A stretch of DNA of 64,000 nt, from contig NC_133123.1 of the NCBI RefSeq assembly GCF_033568475.1, positions 154,829,753 through 154,893,752 on the forward strand. Reading direction: 5' to 3'. This DNA is from Henckelia pumila (taxonomy: Eukaryota > Streptophyta > Magnoliopsida > Lamiales > Gesneriaceae). The position numbers and the translations under genes are program-made. This document shows, in pieces, positions 1 to 10,750 of this stretch (position 1 is its first letter; each line of letters starts with the position of its first letter). The notes below the pieces were generated by a model that was not told where the DNA came from, ran no database searches, and saw only the letters and a list, made by a program, of their open reading frames with translations.

Positions 1-306
1 ACGTCTCGTACTCTGTGTTTCTGGACACCCTATTCCATAGGACATGTTTGCGATTGGACGAGGCGGGTAGATCCAAGAGGGGCTAGGCAGTTGTTCGTCA
101 GCTGGAGCTTCGCCTAGGTTTTATTCTATTGTTATTTGGATTAAAACAGCTGTTCGATATGGTTGTATATTATTTGGGTATTTACAGATTCCTTGCCTTG
201 GGATTGTATAATGTTTATGGTTTCCGCAGTTTTATTCTGATATTCATTTAATTAAGTTAATTGCATGCCTAAGTTCTGTTTAGTAGGTGATCCATGGGTC
301 ACTACA
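1..306 (+). repeat. 5' LTR (3' part only) of the Ty3/gypsy element
   Basis: Matches 5920-6229 almost base for base and ends in ACTACA directly before the primer-binding site. The U3 part lies outside the window, so the upstream target-site copy cannot be seen. Confidence 0.92.
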
Positions 307-3300
307 TTTATGGTATCAGAGCATGCAAAGTATTCTTGGGATTTAGATTCTACATAAGATAACCGTTAGGTTAATTTTGTAGATGGCAGATCGTGACGAC
401 CAGAGTTCTCATGGCAGTATTGGTGGGCGTTGGGGTGATGCCGACCGGGAGCCTCGTCGGGAACGCCGCCATTGTCATCGAGATGAGGACCGTTTCAATG
501 TACGTCGATTCTTGCGGATGGGGCCTAAGCCCTTGGTTGGAGGTGAGTCTCCGGAGGATGTAGAGAACTGGTTAGACCGCATGGAGACGACTTTTCAGAC
601 TTTCCAATGCACCGAGGAGCAGAAGATGGAGACCCTTGGTTATCTTCTGGATGGACGTGCGCGCAGGTGGTGGAGGTTTACTTCTGCACCTTTTGTTGCG
701 GCGAGAGGAGTGGCCACCTGGGCCGAGTTCCGCACAGCTTTTCAGAAACTGTATTTTCCTCCTGCACTCCGTCAGTCGAAGGCAGGTGAGCTACTGAGTC
801 TGCGACAGGGAGTCATGTCTATTGACGAGTATCAGCAGAAGTTCTTTGATCTGCTATCCTATTGCCCCGAGATTGCCGACAGCTCCGAGATAAAGTATAA
901 TCTGTTCCTTCAGGGCCTTAACCTTGAGATCCACGAGCGTGTGGCGATCGGCGACGACATGTCCTACGAGGGTTTGGTGAGCCATTGTCACCAGGCAGAG
1001 GACAGCATTCGGCGAAACATGTCTTTCTCTCAGTCGAGACCTACGAGTTCTTTGGGTCCCCGTGCCCAATCTTTCAAGAAGTCCGGATCTACTTCTTCTT
1101 CCTCTGGCTCTGCTGGTGTTGTCCGTTTTGGTAAAAAGGACAAGTGTGATCACTGTGGGAAGAACCATCCATCCGACAAGTGCCGTAGAGCTTCTGAAGC
1201 TTGTTTCTGTTGTGGAGAGACTGGTCATATCCGGAGGGATTGTCCACTATCTGGGGGAGACGGTTCTGGTTCTGATTCTGGTTCAAGATCTGGTTCTCAG
1301 GCCACTGTTGTCGCAGGGACAGCCTGCTGGGAGTTCTCATTTGAGGCCACGAGCTTCTGGCCAGGTGTTTGCCCTGAGACATGATCAGGCAGTGGAGGAG
1401 AATGAGAAAGTCATCGCAGGTACATTTCTGCTTTATGGTATACCTGCTCTTGTACTTATTGACACTGGTGCATCTCATTCCTTCATTTCTGCACGTTTTG
1501 TTAAGAGGCATAAGTTACCATGCATTGCATTAGACGTAGTGATGTCTGTTTCTACTCCGACGGGCCAATCTGCTTTGACTAAGCGTCTAGTGATGGGTTG
1601 CCCTTTAGAGTTCGAGGGGAACATTCTGTTAGCGAATCTCATGGTTCTTGCGATGGACGACTTTGATTGCATTCTGGGAATAGACATGTTGACTACCTAT
1701 CGAGCTTCAGTGGACTGCTACCAGAGATTAGTACGCTTTCATCCGAAGGGGGGTGATAGCTGGTTTTTCTATGGAGAGGGAGCGCGACCCCGATGCCTTT
1801 GGTATCAGTTTTGAGAGCCTGTCGAGTTCTAGAGTCTGGCGGGGAAGGCTACCTTATCTATGCAGTTGATTTGTCCGCTGAGAGTATTGGGATAGAGAGT
1901 ATTCCTGTTGTGGATGAATTTCCAGATGTATTTCCTGATGAGATTCCGGGTTTTTCTCCTGTTAGGGAAGTCGAGTTTGGCATGGAGTTGATGCCGAGTA
2001 CTTTACCTATTTCTCGAGCACCGTATCGTCTGGCTCCGTCAGAGATGCGTGAGTTAAAGAATCAGCTACATGACCTTTTGGACAAGGGGTACATTTGTCC
2101 TAGTGTATCTCCTTGGGGAGCTCCTGTTCTTTTTGTAAAGAAGAATGATGGGTCGATGCGGCTGTGCATTGACTATCGGCAGCTGAATCGAGTCACTGTG
2201 AAGAACAAGTATCCTTTACCTCGTATTAATGACTTGTTTGATCAGCTGCAGGGCACTTCAGTTTACTCCAAGATTGAATTGAGATCTGGGTATCATCAGT
2301 TGAGAGTCCGAGATCAGGACGTAGCCAAGACTGTATTTCGTACTCGCTATGGGCATTACGAGTTTCTAGTGATGTCATTTGGTTTGACTAATGTGCCGGC
2401 TATATTCATGGACCTGATGAACCGTGTCTTCAGGGAGTATTTGGACAAGTTTGTCATGGTCTTCATTGACGACATCTTGGTGTATTCGCGTAATACAGAA
2501 GAGCATGTTTCTCACTTGCGGTTGGTACTGCAGACTCTTCGAGATGAGCAGTTATACGCCAAGCTGAGCAAGTGTGAGTTCTGAATGGATCGAGTGGTCT
2601 TTCTTGGCCATATCATATCCAGGGATTGGATTTCTGTTGATCCAAACAAGATTGAGGCGGTGCTTAATTGGTCGCGACCGACGACAGTTGCTGAAATCCG
2701 TAGCTTTCTGGGTCTAGCAGGATATTATCGTCGCTTCATTCTGAACTTCTCTCAGTTTGCTCGACCGTTAACGCAACTTACCCGCAAGGGTGTTGATTTC
2801 GAGTGGTCCTCCGAGTGTGAGGAGAATTTCTGTGAGCTTCGACGACGGTTGACTTCTACGCCAATGTTGGCATTACCGTCAGAATCTGGAGGGTATGTGG
2901 TATACACTGATGCTTTTCTTCAGGGGTTAGGTTGTGTCCTGACTCAGAATGAGCATGTGATTGCATACGCTTCTAGACAACTGAATTTTCACGAGGACAA
3001 CTACCCAGTCCATGATTTGGAATTGGCAGCCATTGTGTTCGCTTTGAAGATCTGGCGTCATTATCTGTATGGCAAGAAATTTGAGATCTTCACCAACCAT
3101 AAGAGTCTCAAGTATTTGTTCACTCAGGCGTAGTTAAACATGAGGCAGAGACGTTGGATGGACTTGCTTAAGGACTATGATTGCGAGATTAAGTACCATC
3201 CGGGAGCTGCTAATCTCACTGCTATGCATTGAGTCGCAAGGTGCGACTATCCACACTTCAGACTTGTTCGATGTCTAGTGCGATCAGTGACTGTTGTACT

Positions 3301-4930
3301 TCGGGATATACTTTCAAGCATAAGAAAGGTATGCAGAGTATCCAGATATTTGCGATATTATCTGAGCCAGCTTTGTATTCGCGGATTCGAGATGCTCAGA
3401 TGTCTGATTCGAAGACCTAGCGTTTAGCTCGTCTAGCTAACGAGGGTAGCTCGTCTGGATTTTACTATCAGTCAGATGACTTTCTGTGTTTGTCTGGTAG
3501 GCTTGTGATTCCGCAGGATGTAGAGTTGCGAGAGGAGATTTTGTCTCAGGCGCATCGCACTAATTTGAGTATTCATCCTGGGAGCAACAAGATGTACAAG
3601 GATCTACGTACTCGTTTCTGGTGGAAGGAAATGAAACGTAGTGTTTATCAGTTTCTTTTGAGATGTTTGGTGTGTCAACAGGTCAAGGCAGAGCACTGAC
3701 GACCTGGAGGATTGCTTCACAGTCTGCCTATTCCTGAATGAAAATGGGAGTTTATCACAATGGACTTTGTGACCCATTTGCCAGTATCCCCGAGGAACTG
3801 TGACGCTATCTGGGTTGCGGTGGACCGACTCACCAAGTCAGCGCATTTCATTGCCTATAGCCGAGAGTACAATGTGGATCGTATGACTCGGTTGTACATT
3901 CAGGAGATCGTTCGACTTCATGGAGTGCCTGTTTGCATTGTCAGCGATCGGGACCCCAGGTTTACTTCTAGATTCTGGGGGAGTGTTCAGTGTGCGATGA
4001 GTACTACTCTCAGTTTGAGTACTGCCTATCATCCGGAGACTGATGGTCAGTCAGAGCGCACTATCCGTACTTTGGAGGATATGCTTAGAGCGTGCGTCAT
4101 GGATTTTGGTTCAGCCTGGCAGGATCATTTGTCATTGATCGAGTTCGCGTAAAACAACAGCTATCATACTAGCATTGGGATGACACCTTTTGAGGCGTTG
4201 TCCGGACGACGTTGTCGTACTCCACTCTTCTGGGAAGAAGTGGGGGAGAGACAGGCTGAGAGACCGGAGTTTATTCAGCAGGCGGTAGACATTGTTGATC
4301 AGATCAAGAAACGGATTAAGACTGCACAGGATCGTCAGACCAGCTATGCTAACACTAAGCGTAGGCCTTTGCAGTTCGATGTCGGAGAGAAAGTGTTTCT
4401 GAGAGTGTCACCTTTTCGCAAAATTCTCAGATTTGGCCTTAAAGGCAAGTTGTCTCCTAGGTTTATCGGTCCGTTTGAGATCTTGGAGAGCATTGACGAT
4501 TTGGCTTATCGACTAGCTTTGCCACCGCATCTTTCCAATATTCACAACGTGTTCCACGTATCTCTGTTGCGATGATATGTGGCGGATGAGTCTCATATTC
4601 TGCAGCGATTTGAGGTTCAGGTGAGCAAGGATTTGACCTATGTTGAGAAACGTATTCGTATCCTGGATTATAAGGATAAGGTTTTGCGGAACAAAGTCAT
4701 TCCTCTGGTTTTAGTTCAGTGGCAGCGCCGAGGCACTGAAAAAGCTACTTGGGAGCTTGAGGACAGGATGCGTGAAGACTATGCTGAGTTGTTTTGATTT
4801 CATTCTTTAAGTTATATTCAGTTGCAAACTCTGTAAACGTTGATTTGAATAAAGAATGTTTCTGATTTCTGTATCACATTCAGTACTTAAGATCTGATTT
4901 CGAGGACGAAATATCTTTAGTGGGGGAGAA

Positions 4931-6229
4931 TGTAGTAGCCCGTAACCAAAATAGTGATTAAGGAATTAATCATAATTACTTGGGAAGGGTTCGGAAGCTC
5001 CGAAGGCAGGATCGGAAGCTCAGAACAAGATCGGAAGCCCCGAAGGTGAGTTCGGAAGCTCCGAAGGAGCGATCGGAAGCTCCGATCGAATTACGTCAGA
5101 CATGACGTGTGGCAGAATCGGAAGCTCCGATCACCTCTATCCGAAGTCAACCAGTGAGATTTTGACACGTGGCAGATAAGCGAGATCGGAAGCTTCGATG
5201 TCGGGATCGGACGTTCCGATCGAGGAACGGAGGTTCCGATCGTCGTCTATAAATAGGGGGTGCCGAGCTCACATTTGAGTGCACCAATTCCTCTCTTCTC
5301 TCTCTATTCCTTAGCCTTTTAACTCAGATCTAGGGAATTCTAGGCATCCCATGGGGAATCCGGAAGTGGCATAGCGATCCAGACGTCGTAGCGGAGCTGT
5401 GCCCTAGTTTTGAGGCACTCGACATCAAAGGGCTAACGACGGACGAAGGTATAGCTTTTGCTTCCTATAAATATTTAGGGGTATGCAATAGTTTAGTTAA
5501 GGCTTTTAGAGCACTATAATGATAGTAGTATCATTTGGCAGTGTAGAGCAGACTATAGGTGTGGACCTAGAGTTGGTAGAGCTTGCACTGATTTGAGGTA
5601 CGAAAGTACTGTTCTAGATATCCTGACTGAGTATGCATGTATTATGTGACTGCATGGTTTATATGTTATTGATTTATGCTGCATTCATTTGCATACTGAG
5701 CTATCTCCTTCGAGATGTCTGTAGTAGGGTTTTTCCCTATCCTGTTAGTGGTTAGACTTCCATCGATTTGGGTCCGACATATCCACTGGTATTATGGTAT
5801 GGGAGCCACCTCCTGAAGCGACGGCACAACGTGCTACATACCAGGGCCCGGTCTGTCTCTGTTATCTGATCCTTGACCTCGAGTTTATAGGGAGTTCACT
5901 TTGCATGCATTTTATGCTCACGTCTCGTACTCTGTGTTTCTGGACACCCTATTCCATGGGGCAGGTTTGCGATTGGACGAGGCGGGTGAATCCAAGAGGG
6001 GCTAGGCAGTTGTTGGTCAGCTGGAGCTTCGCCTAGGTTTTATTCTATTGTTATTTGGATTAATACAGATGTTCGATATGATTGTATATTATTTGGGTAT
6101 TTACAGATTTCTTGCCTTGAGATTGTATAATGTTTATGGTTTCTGCAGTTTTATTCGGATATCCATTTAATTAAGTTAATTGCATGCCTAAGTTCTGTTT
6201 AGCAGGTGATCCAGGTAAGGGTCACTACA
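4931..6229 (+). repeat. 3' LTR of the Ty3/gypsy element
   Basis: About 1.3 kb, beginning TGTAGTAGCC after a purine tract (GGGGGAGAA) and ending CACTACA. The U3 part contains nine copies of a near-palindromic motif and a TATA box at about 5246-5256. The flanking AATAT is a candidate target-site duplication, but its partner is out of view. Confidence 0.92.
4988..5256 (+). promoter_or_regulatory. LTR U3 promoter: array of near-palindromic CGGAAGCTCCG motifs plus TATA box
   Basis: Nine degenerate copies of a motif close to TCGGAAGCTCCGA lie between 4988 and 5243. They are interspersed with ACGT-core elements (TGACGTGTGGC near 5103, GACACGTGGC near 5164). TCTATAAATAG follows at 5246-5256. The spacing is irregular, so this looks like a cis-element cluster of a retrotransposon promoter rather than a satellite. 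Confidence 0.7.
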
Positions 6230-7108
6230 AATATAACTACATTTTTACCATGTTACCCATTACTTTATATAAAGTACAATGCATGTTTGGTGTTGGTGTC
6301 ATCAAACCCACCAAAAGTAGTTTTTAAATAAGTCTCAACTTTTATTAATAGTATTATGAATAAAAGCACCCTTCTAATTTGTTTTTTTACAAATTAATTG
6401 TTAAACTATTAAATGGTGAATGTAATTTGAAATATGTTTGAAGAGATTGATCACTTGAATGTTGTTGGTTGAGCAATTGTAGCATGCATTACTCGAATTT
6501 GGTTAATATTTCGAATTGAACTTTCATGAAGCACTGATAAATTTCATGTTTCTATAATCAATAAGATCATATGAAATTCAATAGTATTATTTGAATTGAA
6601 CTTTAATGATCAAACACTAATAAATCACAATCATTAAACTCATATTTCTATAATCAATTATATTTTTTTGATTTAACCAGAGTATACTAAAAATCACTGA
6701 GATTTAAGAAATGATCGCTATAAAAAGCAAATATATAAAAATAAAATATATTCAAAAATAAAAATTTTATCACTAATTAAGATTTATGAAATGATGGCTA
6801 TAAAAAGAAAATATATATAAATAAAATCTATTCAAAAATGAAAATTTTACAATATTATAATCAAAAGACAAATCTCGACTAATAAAATATAACTGCCAAT
6901 TTTGTGAAAAAAATATATTATTCAGTCACTTTCAAAAATATAACTATATTATGAATTTTTTCTTAACAAATATTTCAAAAAAAATAATCATTTATTTATA
7001 AAAATTACAAATATATTTTAATCGTTAATCATCCTCGAGTCGACAGTTATATACTTATATTATGAATTTAATTGAAAAGATACTATTTTTTCAATTTTTT
7101 TTTATCTG
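6230..7108. other. AT-rich intergenic, no gene seen
   Basis: Low-complexity AT-rich DNA. It holds one imperfect tandem duplication of about 75 bp (about 6695-6770 and 6772-6850) built around a GCTATAAAAAG-containing unit. No coding potential or RNA gene was recognised. Confidence 0.6.
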
Positions 7109-7116
7109 GCGGGAAT
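7109..7116 (-). promoter_or_regulatory. E2F-type site upstream of MIS12
   Basis: GCGGGAAT on the plus strand reads ATTCCCGC on the minus strand, an exact match to the plant E2F consensus WTTSSCSS. It lies about 26 bp before the MIS12 start codon. Short motif, so moderate confidence only. Confidence 0.45.
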
Positions 7117-7141
7117 TGGAGAAATATCAGGTTTGGGTGTA

Positions 7142-9336
7142 ATGGAAGGAAGCGAAAGCGAGGCGATTTTCGAATCTTTCAATCTCTGTCCGCAGCTCTT
7201 CATCAACGAGGTCCTTAACATTGTCGACGATCTCTTCGACAAGGCTTTTGATTACTTCCTCCGGTAATTCCCTCACCAATTTCTGTTTGCCGATTCGATT
7301 CACACACTCAACTGAAGTTACATCATTTTGATTTTGATTTTGATTTTTGGTGCAATAGGGAAGCTTCTACGCGGCTGAAAACTGAGGGCACAGATCGATC
7401 TGAGGAACTAACAAAGGTTTTTACGACTATATATATATATATATTCTTTTTTTGTTAGTTTGTTGAATTTTATGCAGTTGGGTTTTCTTAAAATGGTTTT
7501 TTTTTTTCCTCTAAATTTTATGGCTTAGGATTTTAATTTTTCTATGAATTTTTGTTTTGCATCGGTAGGGGGTGGCATACATTCAGAAGCTGACCCAATC
7601 GGCCCTCAACCAGCGGATGCAGAAATGGGAAGAATACAGTCTTCGCTTTTGTTTTACCGTGCCAGAAAAATTCTCACTGCCAAAAGCCGTATGTCTTGCT
7701 CATTCTAGCTGAAAACATTACAATTTTCATTTTTTGGAAATTTTTTTTATCTTGTCTGGATTAATTGAAAGGTGTTAGAAGCATAAAGTTCGTGGTGGAG
7801 ACTTTTTATGTTGCCATAATTTAGTGGGTGTTGAAGGATCTTGACAAGATACGAACTTTTTTTACAAGATGAAAATTTAACAATATTGTAAATGGCATTA
7901 CTTCTGTAGGTGCAGCTATTTGACCTAAACTTTATTTGAAGGTAGTTTAAGTAGTTTAGAGAAATCAACTCCTAGGACACAACATTCTAGTCCTCAACTC
8001 AAAGGTTGCACTCCATTGAATTGATTTGGCGTAGCCTGAACTCTGAAATGGTAGAAATTCTGGATTATTGTTTTGAGCTTTCTGTTACATTTAAGGGCAA
8101 GTGGTGCCTTGCGGCCTTGCCTCTGCAACTTCTACAAAATGGCACTGATTGTAGTTTCTGGGATTGCCCACGTTTGATTTTTGGTTGAGATTTCAAGGAA
8201 CGAGTCGACCATACTAGGTCATGGTAGTGTATCGAAATTCTGTTATGAGTGAGTTCATCTGTTCATTTATTTCACTAGTATGTGGAACTAAGACTGTACC
8301 GTTATTTGTTCAAAGCTGCTGTTGCAGTTCATGCAAACACGATGATTCCATCCTTGTATAGCACGATTTGATATTTCCTAAATACCTTCTGAAACTGTCA
8401 TTCTAGAATGAATCCTCTGGAGATGATTTACCAGACCTTGATGCTCTTACTGACGCAGAGCTGGACGCACAGTTGAAATCTTTGCGTGACAAACTTGCTC
8501 TGGTACCTTCGGTCTTACTGTCTGCACACTTTCCTTTGTTAGTGTGGTTATTTAACATTTTTGCTCGGGAAACTTGAATTTAAAACTCAGGTTGGAAAAG
8601 AATCTGCTGAACTTAGCAGAGAACTTCGTACACTGGAGAGGCAGTCTTTGTCAAGCAGTCACTCTGTTGGGTTGATTGATGAAGCGTTAGAGTTGTACCA
8701 GAAACATGATACCACCGAATTGTTCCAAGGTAGCTATAACTAGTGTCTGACCATGAAGAAAGATGGCATTACTTTGTAACTTTGTGAGCCAGCAAATTTC
8801 CTGCAAGGCTCCATTTTCACTCTTGAACCATATTTTTCATTGACCTTAAATGTGGTGCAAGGTTCTCATCCATGGATATTACCTATTAGCGTCCACTGAC
8901 TAGATTTCGTTGGATAGGCTATCTTAATATGAGATAGTTTTTGCCTTTGACTCGAATTTCACTGCGTCAATAGTCATTACTTAAATAACGTAATCAAAAG
9001 AAAGGAGACAAATTTGCTAGATAAAGATATTGTTGCCCTGCTAAACGACCTTCATGATTGATTTGGACAGAGCTGATAAACACGGCGTCAGAATTTCGCT
9101 CACTTCTGGGAAACCTGAAAAGGAGAAGAGGAGAAGAATTTCGATCCGGTGATGTGTTGCACAAAAATCATCAAAGTGGTAACTACCATTACAAAGTTGC
9201 AGGGATTGTCATCAGTTACTTACCATTATTTTATGCAAATGCAAAGAACATCAACTCGATGTATATTGATTTTGTAGGACTGTTCAATGCTCCAATTGAA
9301 GAACTTCAGGAGTTTCTGGATGAGATAGCATCATAA
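7142..9336 (+). CDS. MIS12: Kinetochore protein MIS12 homologue
   Basis: MIS12 is a subunit of the Mis12 (MIND) complex. This complex links inner centromeric chromatin to the Ndc80 and KNL1 microtubule-binding parts of the kinetochore. Seven exons join in frame: 7142-7263, 7359-7416, 7569-7688, 8407-8502, 8591-8729, 9071-9178 and 9278-9336, giving 233 residues (Arabidopsis about 238). The N-terminus starts MEGSESEAIFESFNL and continues with PQLFINEVLN and later EEYSLRFCFTVPE, which are diagnostic of plant MIS12. Leucine-rich heptads around residues 115-165 suggest a coiled coil. Exon 6 has two in-frame donors: one after 9148 (GTGATG) and one after 9178 (GTAACT). I prefer the second because the GT context and the length fit homologues better. 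An E2F-type site sits just upstream, consistent with cell-cycle expression. Confidence 0.9.
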
Positions 9337-10723
9337 TCAGCTTCTGCATTTGTTCGGCCCTCTTTAGTTATGCAAAGAATTCTGGATAATTGGTTTCAGT
9401 AGTTGAATGGTTGTTTTTCCATTTTCATTAATCAAATGAAATTAAAGTGAGTTAGATATAAAAGCATATATTATTTCTGATTTTCAAGAAATATTTTATT
9501 TAATTTATAAAGTATGAATAAAGTAATCATAATCCAAATATATGTCTATATTGAGATCCATAAGCCAGCATGTGTTTTTTTATAAGAATATTTTAAGTAA
9601 GGGACATCATATTGCAACATTAATGTTGACAGCAGTTAACTCTTATACCACCACTAGGATAGCTGGAATTCAATTGTACTATTTATAAAAGTAGTATTTA
9701 ATTATCATGACTTTTGAAGTGGATGTGTAGTTTCTCTGTACCGTGTGTGTTGTTTATAAAAAAAAAAAAAAAGTAGTATCTGATTCTTTAAAAAAAATAG
9801 TATTCAATATCTATTGGTGCATAATGTTCGAATCAGAATGGTACACATTATATTTTAAATAGGAAACTTAATTTAATTATATTAAATCCTTGTATAAATT
9901 GTAATTGTGTTATAATAGTGTTTTAAATATTGATTTTATAAATTTTTTTAGGATGAATAAAATAAATTAATTTATTCAATCACCGTAAAAGGATGATAAA
10001 ATAGCCAAATAGGAGACCGTGAATGACCTTCTTTCTTTACATGTATGTTTTTCATTTTTATCATATTATCCATCTATTTTTAGTGTTACTTCACTAATTA
10101 CAATTTTAATTTTTCTCATCAGAGTGTTGTCGCTGATGTAATATCCAAAATTAGGACATGTAGGTCTTCAAAAAATGCTCACGTAAAATCGGATATTATC
10201 GAATTTTTTTTGATGTCACGTAAAAAAAAATTAAATTAAAAAAAAGCAAGTTAGTGGATTAATATCGTGCATTGATCAATTAAAGAATTTTGAAAAAAAA
10301 AAATTTAAATCATATTTTAAAATTAAACTTTTATGAGATGATATGCGAGAGTGATTTTTGTCCATTAACAATATCTTTGTGAAATATCGATATTGCTACT
10401 CCAATGAAAAAATAATGATTTACTAGCTTCTTGTGTTTTTTAATACCACATATCTATCAGTGTTTGCAAAATATGAGCACATAACCCTTAGTTCGTACGT
10501 ATTTTTAGGGGTATTTGTGCACAAAATTTGAAAACACAAAGTATTTATATAATCATATATAATTTTTAGCAATGTCATGATTTCAAAGAAGCAGTATATA
10601 AAAAAATAATGAGAAAATTTAAAAAAATTACCATTGACAAAAAAGAAAACAGTTTTTTATGAGCCACGCACAATTCAGATAACAAGATAGTAAGATGTCA
10701 GCAGAGTAAAACCAAGCAACGGT
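9337..10723. other. AT-rich intergenic between MIS12 and the cysteine oxidase
   Basis: It contains the MIS12 3' UTR region, a poly-A run near 9757-9773 and the PCO promoter. No further gene, hairpin element or RNA gene was recognised. Confidence 0.55.
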
Positions 10724-10750
10724 ATGTGTTTTCATAGCAGGTTCTTGACG

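Larger units (their letters stand above)
1..6229 (+). mobile_element. Ty3/gypsy chromovirus (Tekay/Del-like), broken, 5' LTR cut by window edge
   Basis: LTR-retrotransposon fossil. The part order reads gag with a CCHC knuckle (about 0.4-1.4 kb), protease (about 1.4-1.8 kb), reverse transcriptase (about 1.9-2.6 kb), RNase H (about 2.6-3.1 kb), integrase (about 3.5-4.6 kb) and a C-terminal chromodomain-like tail (about 4.6-4.8 kb). RT before integrase defines Ty3/gypsy, and the tail resembles the Tekay/Del chromovirus clade. A primer-binding site complementary to initiator tRNA-Met follows the 5' LTR at 311-322, and a purine-rich tract precedes the 3' LTR. The coding part is clearly broken, with roughly seven to nine interruptions. 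Hand comparison of the shared ~306 bp of the two LTRs shows about 15 substitutions plus one small indel, near 5%, which suggests an insertion a few million years old. Confidence 0.93.

Noticed and set aside
311-322. TGGTATCAGAGC read as part of a tRNA gene (also at 57830).
   Set aside because: No cloverleaf surrounds it; it is the reverse-transcription primer-binding site next to an LTR.
854-1511. Minus-strand frames across the gypsy element's gag part.
   Set aside because: They are antisense shadows of the gag region with no independent homology.
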